A stretch of DNA of 64,000 nt from Sphingomonadales bacterium UBA6157 (GCA_002423025.1 DIUN01000007.1:87496-151495), one strand, 5' to 3'; shown: positions 42,504 through 51,314, counted from the first letter of the stretch. Notes: generated by a model not told the origin, from the letters alone. Program-made: numbers and translations.

Positions 42504-43154
42504 ATGAATTCTCCGGACCTGTCGCAAAATGGCCACGCCTCCGTCGATTCCGCAGCGCCCGCCACGACGGACAAGACCCCGCGCACCTCACGCGGCCGCA
42601 AGACGCTGCGTGCCATTCTCGATGCCGCTGTCGAGGAGTTCGGCGCGCGCGGTTACCATGAGGCCGCCATCTCCCGCATCGCCCAGCGCGCCGGCGTGGC
42701 GATCGGCAGCTTCTACACCTATTTCGACAGCAAGGAGGCGATCTTCCGGGCGCTGGTGGCGGACATGAGCGCGCAGGTGCGGGACACTGTCGGCCCCGTC
42801 ATCCTCGCCGCGCCTGACCGGCTATCGGGCGAGCGGGCCGGCATCGCCGCCTTTATCGGCTTCGTGCGCGAGAACAAGGCGCTCTACCGCATCATCGATG
42901 AAAGCGCTTTTGTCGCCGAGGATGCGTACCGCAAGCACTATCTCGATATCGCGCAGGGCTATGCCGCCAGCCTGACGGAAGCCCATGGTCGCGGCGAGAT
43001 CTCCGATGCCGACATGGAAGTCCGCGCCTGGGCGATCATGGGGATGAACGTCTTCCTCGGCCTGCGCTTCGGTGTTTGGGACGAGAGCCAGACACCGGAT
43101 GCAGTGGCCGCGGTGGCCGCAGACCTCATCTCTGACGGCCTGCGCCCCCGCTGA
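42504..43154 (+). CDS. TetR/AcrR-family transcriptional regulator
   Basis: DNA-binding repressor of 216 residues. After a variable N-terminal tail the helix-turn-helix occupies about residues 30-78: ILDAAVEEFGARGYHEAAIS, then RIAQRAGVAIGSFYTYFDSK. The C-terminal ligand domain resembles those of YsiA/FadR-like TetR proteins. The ATG at 42504 was chosen because earlier frame sequence lies on the promoter region. It likely controls the divergent TonB receptor, and perhaps itself. Its last 29 bp overlap the end of the convergent membrane-protein gene. Confidence 0.9.
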   Translation: MNSPDLSQNGHASVDSAAPATTDKTPRTSRGRKTLRAILDAAVEEFGARGYHEAAISRIAQRAGVAIGSFYTYFDSKEAIFRALVADMSAQVRDTVGPVILAAPDRLSGERAGIAAFIGFVRENKALYRIIDESAFVAEDAYRKHYLDIAQGYAASLTEAHGRGEISDADMEVRAWAIMGMNVFLGLRFGVWDESQTPDAVAAVAADLISDGLRPR

Positions 43155-43767
43155 GCCGCTCGGCACCCCAGCCCAGCGCCATCACCACCAGAAACGCGAG
43201 CAAAGCAGACGTTGCCACTTCCGCGCTGCCAGCCGGCGGCGGCAGCAAGGCCGCCATCATCTGCAATCCGGTGAGCGCCGCCAGCAGCGCCAAAGCCGGC
43301 CAGGCACGCTGGCTTCGGGCCGTCAGAAGCCCCGTCGCCAGCCCGAGCAGGCCGATCTCCAGAGCCATCTCCGGCACCGGCCAATTCCACAGCCCCAGAC
43401 CCACCTTGGGCGCCAGCAGACCCAGCGGCAGATCCGGACGGTGCACGATGAAATCCAGCAACCAGTGCGAGAGCACCACCAGCGCGACAACCAGCGCTGC
43501 ACGCGCCGGCAACACAGTCCGCGCCAGAAACCCTGCCGCCAGCGCCCACACAAGCACAGCCGGCAGGCTGTGCGTGAATGGCATATAGTGCAGATCGAGC
43601 ACGCTGCCGGGCAGTGACGGATCGATACGCAGCTTCTCCACGCCGGCAATCACCAGCCCGGCCCAACCGAAATCGATAAGCTGGCTGGCGCCCAGCAGGG
43701 CCCAGAGCGGCACGCGCGGCTCCAAGGCCTTGGCTGCTATCCCCGCCGCGAAATGCCCGACAAACAT
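43126..43767 (-). CDS. Polytopic membrane protein, YdjM-like
   Basis: Integral membrane protein of 213 residues with about six hydrophobic segments. Conserved-looking polar residues occur in VGHFAAGIAAKALEP, PFTHSLPAVLVWA and LSHWLLDFIVHRPDLP. Their His/Asp pattern resembles the YdjM-type metal-dependent hydrolase-like membrane family, but the match is by eye and function is unknown. It starts 1 bp after the DoxX-like stop and is the last gene of a three-gene leftward operon. Its 3' end overlaps the TetR gene antisense. Confidence 0.6.
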   Translation of the reverse strand: MFVGHFAAGIAAKALEPRVPLWALLGASQLIDFGWAGLVIAGVEKLRIDPSLPGSVLDLHYMPFTHSLPAVLVWALAAGFLARTVLPARAALVVALVVLSHWLLDFIVHRPDLPLGLLAPKVGLGLWNWPVPEMALEIGLLGLATGLLTARSQRAWPALALLAALTGLQMMAALLPPPAGSAEVATSALLAFLVVMALGWGAERLSGGAGRQR

Positions 43768-43768
43768 C

Positions 43769-44191
43769 TCAGACCTGACTCTTCCGCTTGAACGGCCAAT
43801 CGATCACGCTGCCAGCAAACAGCGCCCACCAGACAAACACCGGCTGAAATGCCAGCCGCGGGCCATGATAGCCCCAGCCCAGCACATCGCCGCCCAGCGC
43901 AACGCCTTCCATCGCGTGCTTGATGTTGGCCGGATAGACGCCGACCGCATAGGCCGCGAGCCCCACACCAGCCCACCAGCGCAAGCGCGGCACCATCAGC
44001 CCGATGGCGCCGAGTATCTCGGCAACGCCCGTCGCCAGCACCACTTCCGTCGGCCAGGGCACCCAATCCGGCACGATGGGCAAAAACCCCTGTGGCGAAC
44101 GCAGATGGATGATGCCGACGGTGATATACACCAGCGCCAGCACCAGCCGCAGCCCGGTTCGCCAGCCCTCGCGCGCCCGCTCGCTGCCCAT
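43769..44191 (-). CDS. DoxX-like membrane protein
   Basis: Four-helix membrane protein of 140 residues. It has GLRLVLALVYITVGIIHLRS, then VLATGVAEILGAIGLMVPRL and a second half with YAVGVYPANIKHAMEG, which fits the DoxX family. Some family members take part in redox or quinone-linked processes; no specific role can be assigned. Its ATG overlaps the stop of the serine hydrolase gene as TGATG. Confidence 0.75.
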   Translation of the reverse strand: MGSERAREGWRTGLRLVLALVYITVGIIHLRSPQGFLPIVPDWVPWPTEVVLATGVAEILGAIGLMVPRLRWWAGVGLAAYAVGVYPANIKHAMEGVALGGDVLGWGYHGPRLAFQPVFVWWALFAGSVIDWPFKRKSQV

Positions 44192-45495
44192 CAGATGCGC
44201 TCCGGCGCGGCGAAATCACGATTGAGCGCGCCCTGAAGCTCTTTGGGCAACTCGAAGCGCTGCTGCGGCAGATATTGCAGCATGACCACCACCGCCATCT
44301 CGCGCACCGGATCAACCTGGAACAGCGTGCCCGCTGCTCCGCCCCAGCCATAGCTGCCCACCGGCGTGCCCACAGGCCCGGCCGAAAGCGTATCGAACAG
44401 GGAAACGCGGCCACCGGCGCCAAAGCCGTTGCGTCCCTCATAGAACACGCCGGCCGGCATCAGATTGCTCATCGCCAGCCGCACCGTGCCGCCGGGCATG
44501 ATGCGGCGGCCCTGAAAAAGGCCTTCATTGAGCAGCATCTGGGCAAAGCGCGCATAATCGCTCGCCGAGGCCAGCATGCCGGCGCCTCCGGCGAGCAGCT
44601 TCTGTGGCCCCAGCCAGTCCGTCCGCTTCGGTCCATCGATGAACACCGGCTTGTCGAGCGGCTTGCCGGTCAGCTCGACCCAGGCATAGTTGCTGGAGAG
44701 GCGGGAGAGCTGGCGGGGCTTCACTTCAAAGCCGCTGCTCGCCATGCCCAATGGCCGCAGCAACTGCGCCTCCAGCACGGCATCGAGCCTATTGCCGGTC
44801 AGCCGCTCAAGCAAACCGCCTGCCACATCAAGCGCCACCGAGTAGCGCCAGCTGGTGCCAGGCTCGCTGAGCAGCGGCAGGCCGGCAAGCGCCGTGAGAA
44901 AGCCCTGCAAATCGGGAAACGGGCCATCGCCGGGTGCCAGAAACGCCGGCGAACTGCCCGGCTGCAACCCGAGCCTACGGTACTCGCGCTCCAGCGGGCC
45001 ATTGCCGTTGATCGTATAGGCAAAGCCCGCCGTGTGGGTGAGCAGGTGGCGGAGCAGTATCGGGTTTTCCGCCGGCCGCGATTCGAGGCCCTTGGCCGGA
45101 TCGACCAGCACCTGCATGCGGGTGAACTCGGGCAACACCTCGCTGATCGGCATGTCCAGCGCCAGCCGCCCCAGCGCAACCTGCTGCATCACCGCCATCG
45201 CCGTGACAGGCTTGGTCATGGAGTAGAGGCGCCAAAGCGTGTCGGGCGTCACCGGCGTCCCGCCCTCGAAAGCCGTGGTGCCGGTCATCACATATTCCGG
45301 GCGGAAGGCGCCGGGCCGCACCACCGCGACCACGGCGCCCGGCACGCGCCCGGCCGCCACATAGCTGTCGATCAGGCCCTTTACCGCGCCGAGCCGTTCA
45401 CGGCCTCGCCCGAGCGCCGGAGCAGCGCCGGCAAAGGCAGCCGCCGCCACCGCGCCGAGCATCGCCCGCCGGTCGATCATCATGCCAGACCGCAT
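44191..45495 (-). CDS. Beta-lactamase-like serine hydrolase (class C/PBP4-type), Tat signal
   Basis: Exported serine hydrolase of the beta-lactamase/EstB/penicillin-binding superfamily, 434 residues from the ATG at 45495. A twin-arginine-like signal, MIDRRAMLGAVAAAAFAG, lies near the start. The nucleophile is in SMTKPVT (Ser-x-x-Lys). The conserved Tyr-x-Asn is seen as SSNYAWVEL or equivalent. A C-terminal YGWGGAAGTLFQVDP matches the HxG-like third motif of esterase-type members. Esterase activity is as likely as beta-lactamase. GTG at 45501 and ATG at 45480 are alternative starts. It heads the three-gene operon. Confidence 0.8.
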   Translation of the reverse strand: MRSGMMIDRRAMLGAVAAAAFAGAAPALGRGRERLGAVKGLIDSYVAAGRVPGAVVAVVRPGAFRPEYVMTGTTAFEGGTPVTPDTLWRLYSMTKPVTAMAVMQQVALGRLALDMPISEVLPEFTRMQVLVDPAKGLESRPAENPILLRHLLTHTAGFAYTINGNGPLEREYRRLGLQPGSSPAFLAPGDGPFPDLQGFLTALAGLPLLSEPGTSWRYSVALDVAGGLLERLTGNRLDAVLEAQLLRPLGMASSGFEVKPRQLSRLSSNYAWVELTGKPLDKPVFIDGPKRTDWLGPQKLLAGGAGMLASASDYARFAQMLLNEGLFQGRRIMPGGTVRLAMSNLMPAGVFYEGRNGFGAGGRVSLFDTLSAGPVGTPVGSYGWGGAAGTLFQVDPVREMAVVVMLQYLPQQRFELPKELQGALNRDFAAPERI

Positions 45496-45563
45496 TGCCA
45501 CCTACCCCTGAAAACACTTGGCATCCTGAGTAACCGGTTGCGATGCTTGTGGAAAGCCGCGTC

Positions 45564-47222
45564 TCAGGCGTCCAGGAGTCGCGCTGCCTGCGCGCGGGCC
45601 TCGTCCGTCACATCCGCGCCGCTCAGCATACGAGCGATTTCCTCGCGGCGCTCGCCTGCATCGAGCAGCACAACATCGGTCCGCGTCACGCCGCCATCAC
45701 TGGCCTTGGCAATCCGCCACTGGTGCGCGCCGCGCGCCGCCACCTGTGGGCTGTGCGTCACCACCAGCACCTGCGTGCCGCCAGCCAGGCGCGAGAGCCG
45801 CTCGCCGATCGCTTGCGCCACCGCACCACCGACGCCGCGGTCAATCTCGTCAAAGATCAGCGTTCCGGCGCTGCCCGTCTCGGCCAGCGCCACCTTCAGG
45901 GCCAGCACGAAGCGAGACAGTTCGCCGCCCGAGGCAATCTTGATCAGCGGTGCAAAATCCGCGCCGGGGTTGGTGGCGATCTCGAATTCGGCACGCTCGC
46001 CGCCCTCCGGGCCCCATTGGCCCTCCTCCAGCGCCGTCACCACGGTACGGAAGCGGGCCGCGTCGAGTTTGAGCGGTGCCAGTTCGCCCGCCACTGCGGC
46101 ATCGAGCCGCCCAGCTGCTGCCCGCCGCGCCGCGCCCAGCGCCTTCGCTGCCGCGGTGTAATCCGCTCGCGCCGTTGCCACGGCCCTGGCCAGCGCCTTC
46201 AAGCCGCCCTCGCCCGCCACAAGCGCCTCGGCACGGCTCTTCAGTTCCACGGCGAGCGCCGGCAGCGCATCGGCTTCCACCCGGTGCTTGCGCGCCATCG
46301 CCCGCAACTCGAACAGCCGCGTTTCGGTCTCTTCGAGTCGCGCCGGGTCGGCATCCAGCGCCTGCACCGCCGCCGCGAGCCGCTCCTCGGCCTCGCCGGC
46401 TTCCACCAGCGCTCGGTCCAGGCTTTCCAGCGCCTCGCCGAGCAAAGGATGTTCGGCGGCAATCCTGTCGAGCCGCCGCGCCGCCTGCGCCAATTTGCTC
46501 GTGCCGCCCTCGTGGCCACCAAGCAGCGCTTCCACAGCCGACAGATCATCTGTCAGCCGCGCGCCTTTCTGCATCGAGGCGCGTGCCTCGGCGAGTTCCG
46601 CCTCCTCGCCGGGCTCGGCGGACAGCGCCTCAAGCTCCGCCACGGCATGGTCGAGCCACTCCCGGTCACGCGCATCGGCGGCCAGCGCGTCGGCAGCGGC
46701 CGCCTCGGCAGACATAGCCGCCTGCCATACGGCCCAGGCGCTGCGCACGGCCTCCACAAGCGCGGCATGGCCACCAAAGCCATCGAGCAGCGCCCGGTGG
46801 CCGCGCGCCGCCAGCAGGCCCCGGTCATCACTCTGGCCATGGATCTCCACAAGCGCCGCGCCTGCCTCGCGCAGCAGCGCTGCGGAAACCGGCTGGTCAT
46901 TGATGAACGCCCGGCTGCCGCCATCGGCCTTGATCTGGCGGCGCAGGATGATCGCGCCATCCACCTCTATATCGTTGGCGGCGAGCAGCGCCCGGGCCGG
47001 ATGCGCCTCGCCCACATCGAATTGCGCCGTCACCCGCGCCGAATCGGCGCCGGCGCGCACCAGCCCGGCATCGCCCCGCGCGCCCATCGCCAGGCCCAGC
47101 GCATCGAGCAGAATCGATTTGCCCGCCCCGGTTTCCCCCGTAAGCACGGAGAGCCCGGAGGCGAAGTCCAGCGTCAGCGCCTCGATCAGCACCACGTTTC
47201 GAATGTCGAGCAGGGTCAGCAC
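45564..47222 (-). CDS. recN: DNA repair protein RecN
   Basis: SMC-like ATPase used in recombinational repair of double-strand breaks. The product has 552 residues. It begins LTLLDIRNVVLIEALTL with Walker A in TGETGAGKSILLDALG. A long coiled-coil region follows. The signature and Walker B are ASGGELSRFVLALKVAL and GTLIFDEIDRGVGG. The C-terminal VVTHSPQVAARGAHQW is typical. The start is a GTG preceded by GAGGAAC. It is divergent from rpmF, with 138 bp between. No LexA box was recognised by eye. Confidence 0.95.
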   Translation of the reverse strand: MLTLLDIRNVVLIEALTLDFASGLSVLTGETGAGKSILLDALGLAMGARGDAGLVRAGADSARVTAQFDVGEAHPARALLAANDIEVDGAIILRRQIKADGGSRAFINDQPVSAALLREAGAALVEIHGQSDDRGLLAARGHRALLDGFGGHAALVEAVRSAWAVWQAAMSAEAAAADALAADARDREWLDHAVAELEALSAEPGEEAELAEARASMQKGARLTDDLSAVEALLGGHEGGTSKLAQAARRLDRIAAEHPLLGEALESLDRALVEAGEAEERLAAAVQALDADPARLEETETRLFELRAMARKHRVEADALPALAVELKSRAEALVAGEGGLKALARAVATARADYTAAAKALGAARRAAAGRLDAAVAGELAPLKLDAARFRTVVTALEEGQWGPEGGERAEFEIATNPGADFAPLIKIASGGELSRFVLALKVALAETGSAGTLIFDEIDRGVGGAVAQAIGERLSRLAGGTQVLVVTHSPQVAARGAHQWRIAKASDGGVTRTDVVLLDAGERREEIARMLSGADVTDEARAQAARLLDA

Positions 47223-47360
47223 GTTCCTCCTCTACAAGCCCTTTCCACTTGCGCGCGACCCAAAAATCCCTATACGCGCACCTTCGCTCAACCCCGGGGC
47301 TTCCGGTGGCCGTTCGCGCGGCCAACAGTTGCCGTCAGAAGCCCAGAAGACAGGTGCCGC

Positions 47361-47540
47361 ATGGCCGTTCCGAAACGCAAGACTTCCCCTTCGCGCCGCA
47401 ACATGCGTCGCAGCCACCACGCGCTTGTGCCCGTGGCCTTCCAAGAGTGCCCGAACTGCGGCGAGCTCAAGCTCCCGCACAACCTCTGCGGCGCCTGCGG
47501 CCACTACAATGGTCGCGAAGTCGTCGAGGTCCAGGGCTGA
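47361..47540 (+). CDS. rpmF: 50S ribosomal protein L32
   Basis: Small zinc-ribbon ribosomal protein, 59 residues. It starts MAVPKRKTSPSRRNMRRSHH, the family opening. The metal site is CPNCGELKLPHNLCGACG, with all four cysteines present, so this is the zinc-binding form. It lies upstream of plsX, an order conserved in many bacteria. Longer frames reading through it are spurious. Confidence 0.97.
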   Translation: MAVPKRKTSPSRRNMRRSHHALVPVAFQECPNCGELKLPHNLCGACGHYNGREVVEVQG

Positions 47541-47586
47541 TCCGGCCAGGGCCCAAGGTCTTCGTCGCGGCCCAAAGCGCATCCGC

Positions 47587-48663
47587 ATGACCGTACGGCC
47601 CGCAAGCATTGCCATCTCCACCCCGGTCATCGCGCTTGACGTGATGGGCGGGGACGCCGGCCTTGCCGATGTCATGGCTGCTGCCGAGATCGCATCAGAG
47701 CGTTACCCGCGGCTGACTTTCCGCCTGCATGGTCCCGAGCCGCGCATCCGCGCAGAACTCGCGCGCCTGCCCCGCCTCGCCGCCACAGCCGAAGTCATCC
47801 ACACCGATGAAGTCGTGCTCGGCACGGACAAGCCGAGCCAGGCCATGCGTCGCTCGCGCACATCGTCGATGGGCATGGCGATCCAGTCCGTCAAAGATGG
47901 CCACGCCCATGCCGCCGTCTCGGCCGGCAACACCGGCGCGCTGATGGCGATGGCGCTGGTAACGCTGCGCACCATGCCCGGCATCGATCGGCCGGCGCTT
48001 GCAGCGCTGCTGCCAACACTCAAGAATGATTCCATCGTTCTGGATCTTGGTGCCAACACCGAATCCGATGCCGAGAACCTCGTGCAGTTCGCCGTTATGG
48101 GCGCGGCCTTTGCCCGCACCGTGCTGGGGCTGGAGAAGCCGCGAGTCGCGCTGCTCAACATCGGCGAGGAAGAGCTGAAGGGCACAGGCGAGATCAAGGA
48201 AGCCGCCGCGCTGCTCCGCGCGTCCCATTTGCCCATGGTGTTCGAAGGCTTTGTCGAGGGGGACAAGATCGGCCAGGGCAATGTCGATGTCATCGTCACC
48301 GATGGCTTCTCCGGCAATATTGCGCTGAAGACGGCGGAAGGCACGGGCAAGCTTGTTGTCGGCCTGCTTACCGAGGCGTTCAAATCATCCTGGCTCAGCC
48401 GGCTCGGCTATCTGCTGTCACGGCCGGCGCTGCGGGCGCTGCGGGCGCATCTGGACCCGAATGCCCATAATGGCGCAGTGTTCCTCGGCCTGAACGGGCT
48501 CGTGGTGAAGAGCCATGGCTCGGCAAATATTCGCGGCATCGCCAATGCCATCGGCGTGGCGCATGATCTCATCGCCGACAAGGTGGGCGAGCGCATCGCC
48601 CATGATCTTGCGGATTTCCGCGCCCATCGTCCCGAAACGGCGCAGGAGCCAGTATCACAGTGA
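47587..48663 (+). CDS. plsX: Phosphate acyltransferase PlsX
   Basis: Makes acyl-phosphate from acyl-ACP for phospholipid synthesis. The product has 358 residues. It begins with a short tail and VIALDVMGGDAGLADVM, the family start. HTDEVVLGTDKPSQAMRRSR, VSAGNTGALMAMAL and IVTDGFSGNIALKTAEGTGK are further PlsX blocks. The stop overlaps the fabH GTG start as GTGA, and rpmF ends 46 bp before. The surrounding rpmF-plsX-fabH order is conserved. Confidence 0.96.
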   Translation: MTVRPASIAISTPVIALDVMGGDAGLADVMAAAEIASERYPRLTFRLHGPEPRIRAELARLPRLAATAEVIHTDEVVLGTDKPSQAMRRSRTSSMGMAIQSVKDGHAHAAVSAGNTGALMAMALVTLRTMPGIDRPALAALLPTLKNDSIVLDLGANTESDAENLVQFAVMGAAFARTVLGLEKPRVALLNIGEEELKGTGEIKEAAALLRASHLPMVFEGFVEGDKIGQGNVDVIVTDGFSGNIALKTAEGTGKLVVGLLTEAFKSSWLSRLGYLLSRPALRALRAHLDPNAHNGAVFLGLNGLVVKSHGSANIRGIANAIGVAHDLIADKVGERIAHDLADFRAHRPETAQEPVSQ

Positions 48664-49631
48664 TCCGCTCCCGCATCATCGGCACCGGCAGCTACCTCCC
48701 GGAGCGCGTGCTCGCCAACACGGAACTGGCGATCCAGGTTGAAACCTCTGATGAATGGATCGTCGAGCGCACCGGCATCCGCCAGCGCCACATTTCTGCG
48801 CCGGGCGAATTCACATCCGATCTCGGGACCGCCGCTGCCCGCAAGGCCATCGCCCATGCCGGGCTGACGCCGGATGATATCGACCTCATCATCCTCGCCA
48901 CCGCCACGCCGGACCAGACCTTCCCGGCCTGCGCCACGGTCATCCAGCACAAGCTGGGCATGAAGCACGGCGTCGCCTTTGATGTCGCCGCCGTCTGCTC
49001 GGGCTTTCTATACGCGCTGACGGTCGCCGACGCGCTGCTCAAGACCGGCGCACATCGCACCGCAGTGGTCATCGGTGCCGAAACCTTCAGCCACATCCTC
49101 GATTGGGAAGATCGCACCACCTGCGTGCTCTTCGGCGATGGCGCCGGCGCCGTGGTGCTGCGCGCCGAGGAAGCGGCCGGCACTTCGGCAGACCGTGGCA
49201 TCCTCGCCGCCCGCCTGCACAGCGATGGCCGCTATAACGACCTGCTCTACGTTGATGGTGGCCCCGGCTCCACCGGCACCACCGGCAAGCTGCGGATGAA
49301 AGGCAAGGAAGTCTTCCGCCACGCCGTCACCAATCTTGCCAGCGTGATGGGCGAAGTGCTCGAGGCCGCCAACCTCACCCCGGCCGATGTCGCCTGGGTG
49401 ATCCCGCACCAGGCCAACCTTCGCATCCTTGAAGCAACGGCCCGCAAGCTGGACCTGCCGATCGAGCGCGTGGTGGTAACCGTTGATCGCCATGCCAACA
49501 CGTCTGCCGCCTCGGTGCCGCTGGCGCTGGATACGGCAGTTTCCGATGGCCGGATCAAGCCGGGCGACCTGCTGCTGCTCGAAGCGATGGGCGGCGGCTT
49601 CACTTGGGGCGCAGCCGCAGTCCGCTGGTAA
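48660..49631 (+). CDS. fabH: Beta-ketoacyl-ACP synthase III
   Basis: Condenses acetyl-CoA with malonyl-ACP to start fatty acid synthesis. The product has 323 residues. The catalytic triad is visible: Cys113 in VAAVCSGFLYAL, His250 in WVIPHQANLRIL and Asn280 in DRHANTSAASVPL. It starts with a GTG that overlaps the plsX stop. MIRSRIIGTGSYLPE is the expected N-terminus. It is followed 157 bp later by ihfA. Confidence 0.97.
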   Translation: MIRSRIIGTGSYLPERVLANTELAIQVETSDEWIVERTGIRQRHISAPGEFTSDLGTAAARKAIAHAGLTPDDIDLIILATATPDQTFPACATVIQHKLGMKHGVAFDVAAVCSGFLYALTVADALLKTGAHRTAVVIGAETFSHILDWEDRTTCVLFGDGAGAVVLRAEEAAGTSADRGILAARLHSDGRYNDLLYVDGGPGSTGTTGKLRMKGKEVFRHAVTNLASVMGEVLEAANLTPADVAWVIPHQANLRILEATARKLDLPIERVVVTVDRHANTSAASVPLALDTAVSDGRIKPGDLLLLEAMGGGFTWGAAAVRW

Positions 49632-49696
49632 GAAAGCTACCTAACCGCTTGCCACAACAGCGCATTCCGTGTCACGCTTTGTGACTGTTCGGTAAC

Positions 49697-49729
49697 GAGT
49701 CGCGCAAAAAACATGAACCTGATTCAGGT
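49697..49729. promoter_or_regulatory. Two GANTC sites, one inside a dyad, upstream of ihfA
   Basis: A GAGTC (49697-49701) and a GATTC (49721-49725) lie 60-92 bp before the ihfA start. The second is at the core of the dyad ACCTG-ATT-CAGGT (49717-49729). GANTC is the CcrM methylation site, and GcrA acts at methylated GANTC promoters in alphaproteobacteria. A gcrA gene is present in this window. Regulation of ihfA by this pair is inference. A second dyad, GTCAC-GCTTT-GTGAC, lies at 49671-49685 and may be a weak fabH terminator. Confidence 0.35.
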
Positions 49730-49788
49730 CGCACCGACAGGCATGGCGATCACGACGGTTTTGGCAACATTTGGGGAGGGGAGCACCC

Positions 49789-50106
49789 ATGGCAGACACG
49801 GACGCAGCAAGCATAGCAGCAGGCAGCCTTACACGGGCAGACCTTGCAGACGCTGTTCATAACGAGATCGGCCTTTCGCGCGCGGAATCCGCTGCGCTGG
49901 TGGAGACTGTTCTCGACCGGATCAGCGACGCGCTCATCGCCGGGGACAATGTAAAGATCTCCTCCTTCGGCAGTTTCGTCTTGCGTCACAAGGGCTTGCG
50001 CATCGGCCGCAACCCCAAGACCGGCGTTGAAGTGCCCATTGAACCGCGCACTGTGCTGACCTTCCGGCCGAGCCAGTTGCTGCGTGAGGCGATCAACGCC
50101 GCTTGA
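49789..50106 (+). CDS. ihfA: Integration host factor alpha subunit
   Basis: DNA-bending histone-like protein that works with IhfB, 105 residues. After a short tail the HU/IHF fold begins SLTRADLADAVHNEIGLSRA. The DNA-inserting beta arm holds VKISSFGSFVLRHKGLRIGR and NPKTGVEVPIEPRTVLTFRP, matching IHF-alpha. ATG at 49789 has a strong GGGGAGGGGAG ribosome site; the ATG at 49771 is in front of it and unlikely. The MerR gene follows 8 bp later. Confidence 0.96.
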   Translation: MADTDAASIAAGSLTRADLADAVHNEIGLSRAESAALVETVLDRISDALIAGDNVKISSFGSFVLRHKGLRIGRNPKTGVEVPIEPRTVLTFRPSQLLREAINAA

Positions 50107-50114
50107 GGAACACC

Positions 50115-50558
50115 ATGGCCGTCAACGAAAAATCTGCTTCCGCCTTCCGCACGATCAGCGAAGCGGCTGACGCTATCGGTGTTGCCCAGCACGTTCTGCG
50201 TTTCTGGGAGACCCGGTTTCCTCAGCTGCAACCGCTCAAGCGCGGCGGCAACCGGCGCTATTATCGCCCGTCAGACATGGCGCTGCTGGAGATGATCCGC
50301 AGCATGCTGCACGATCAGGGGCTCACCATCCGCGGCGCCCAACTGGCACTGGCCGCCAAACCAGGCAAGGCCGCGGCCGAGCCGGCACCTGTGCTTCCGC
50401 TCGTGGATGAGCCCCTGGCAGTGCAGGAGGCTCCCACGGCGCCCCCTGCCCCGCTTTTCGAAGCAGCGCCCGCTCTGGTCACCAATGTCGTTCCGGCGGC
50501 GCATCTGGACAAGCTCCGCACCATCCGGGACAGGCTCCGCCTCGCCCTCGCTGCCTGA
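50115..50558 (+). CDS. MerR-family transcriptional regulator
   Basis: Small regulator of 147 residues. The winged HTH occupies about residues 13-80: FRTISEAADAIGVAQHVLRF, then WETRFPQLQPLKRGGNRRYY, followed by LLEMIRSMLHDQGLTIRGAQ. The C-terminal part is Pro/Ala-rich and lacks Cys residues, so metal sensing is unlikely. GAGGA lies before the ATG. Its place after ihfA is a conserved alphaproteobacterial arrangement. Target genes are unknown. Confidence 0.9.
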   Translation: MAVNEKSASAFRTISEAADAIGVAQHVLRFWETRFPQLQPLKRGGNRRYYRPSDMALLEMIRSMLHDQGLTIRGAQLALAAKPGKAAAEPAPVLPLVDEPLAVQEAPTAPPAPLFEAAPALVTNVVPAAHLDKLRTIRDRLRLALAA

Positions 50559-50570
50559 CGGCATAGAGCG

Positions 50571-51308
50571 GTGCGCAGCATCGGCGTGTTCAGCGTAAAA
50601 GGCGGTGTCGGCAAGTCCGCGGTGGCGGTCAACCTTGCCCATGCCGCCGCCACGCTTAGCGGCCGCAGGACCTTGCTATGGGATCTCGATGCCCAGGCCG
50701 CCGCAACCTATACGCTGCGCCTTTCGGCCCAGCCCAACATGTCCGCGCGCAAGGGCATCGCCGAAGGCGATCTGGCACGGCTCATCCAGGCGTCCGATTA
50801 TCCCGGCCTCGATGTGCTGCCGGCGGACAAGTCACTCCGCCATCTCGAAAAGCAGCTGGCTGAGGATGAAAAAGCCAAGCGCCTGAAGAAGCTGCTGAAA
50901 TCGCTTGATCGGGACTATGACCGTATCGTGCTCGATTGCCCGCCCGGCCTGACAGAACTGGCTGAGCAGCTGTTTCGCGCTGTCGATCTGCTGGTCGTGC
51001 CGATGTTGCCATCACCACTCAGCGTCCGCGCCTTCGAGCAGTTGCAGGAACATCTCGCCCGCCACCTCAAGGCCGATGCGCCGCCGCTGATGCCGGTGTT
51101 CTCGATGGTCGATCGCCGCAAAACCCTGCATAGGGAGACCGTGGCCAGCGCGCCCGAGCGGCTGTGCATCCCCTATGCCGCCGAGATCGAGGCCATGGCC
51201 GTCACCCAGACGCCGGTGCTTGCCAAAACCACCACCACGCCGGCCGCCAAGGCCTTTTCCCGCCTTTGGGCCGATGTGGAGCGCAGGCTCTCCAAACTTC
51301 CGGCCTGA
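50571..51308 (+). CDS. ParA-like P-loop ATPase
   Basis: MinD/ParA-family ATPase of 245 residues. The deviant Walker A is VKGGVGKSA with signature Lys10 and Lys15. The Walker A-prime is LLWDLDAQAAATY and the Walker B-like motif is YDRIVLDCPPGLTELAEQLF. No ParB gene or parS site is adjacent, so it is not a typical partition operon. It may position some other cargo; this is inference. The GTG start at 50571 is 12 bp after the MerR stop, which suggests cotranscription. It ends 6 bp from the convergent RND gene. Confidence 0.88.
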   Translation: MRSIGVFSVKGGVGKSAVAVNLAHAAATLSGRRTLLWDLDAQAAATYTLRLSAQPNMSARKGIAEGDLARLIQASDYPGLDVLPADKSLRHLEKQLAEDEKAKRLKKLLKSLDRDYDRIVLDCPPGLTELAEQLFRAVDLLVVPMLPSPLSVRAFEQLQEHLARHLKADAPPLMPVFSMVDRRKTLHRETVASAPERLCIPYAAEIEAMAVTQTPVLAKTTTTPAAKAFSRLWADVERRLSKLPA

Positions 51309-51314
51309 GAGCGC

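Noticed and set aside
44191..45495. Possible antibiotic-resistance beta-lactamase
   Set aside because: The Ser-x-x-Lys motif is shared by esterases and peptidases, and the third motif looks esterase-like. No resistance context (for example ampR) is present.
44275..47540. Two plus-strand frames of more than 600 codons opposite the serine hydrolase and recN
   Set aside because: They are antisense shadows. Only the last 60 codons of the second one, rpmF, represent a real gene.
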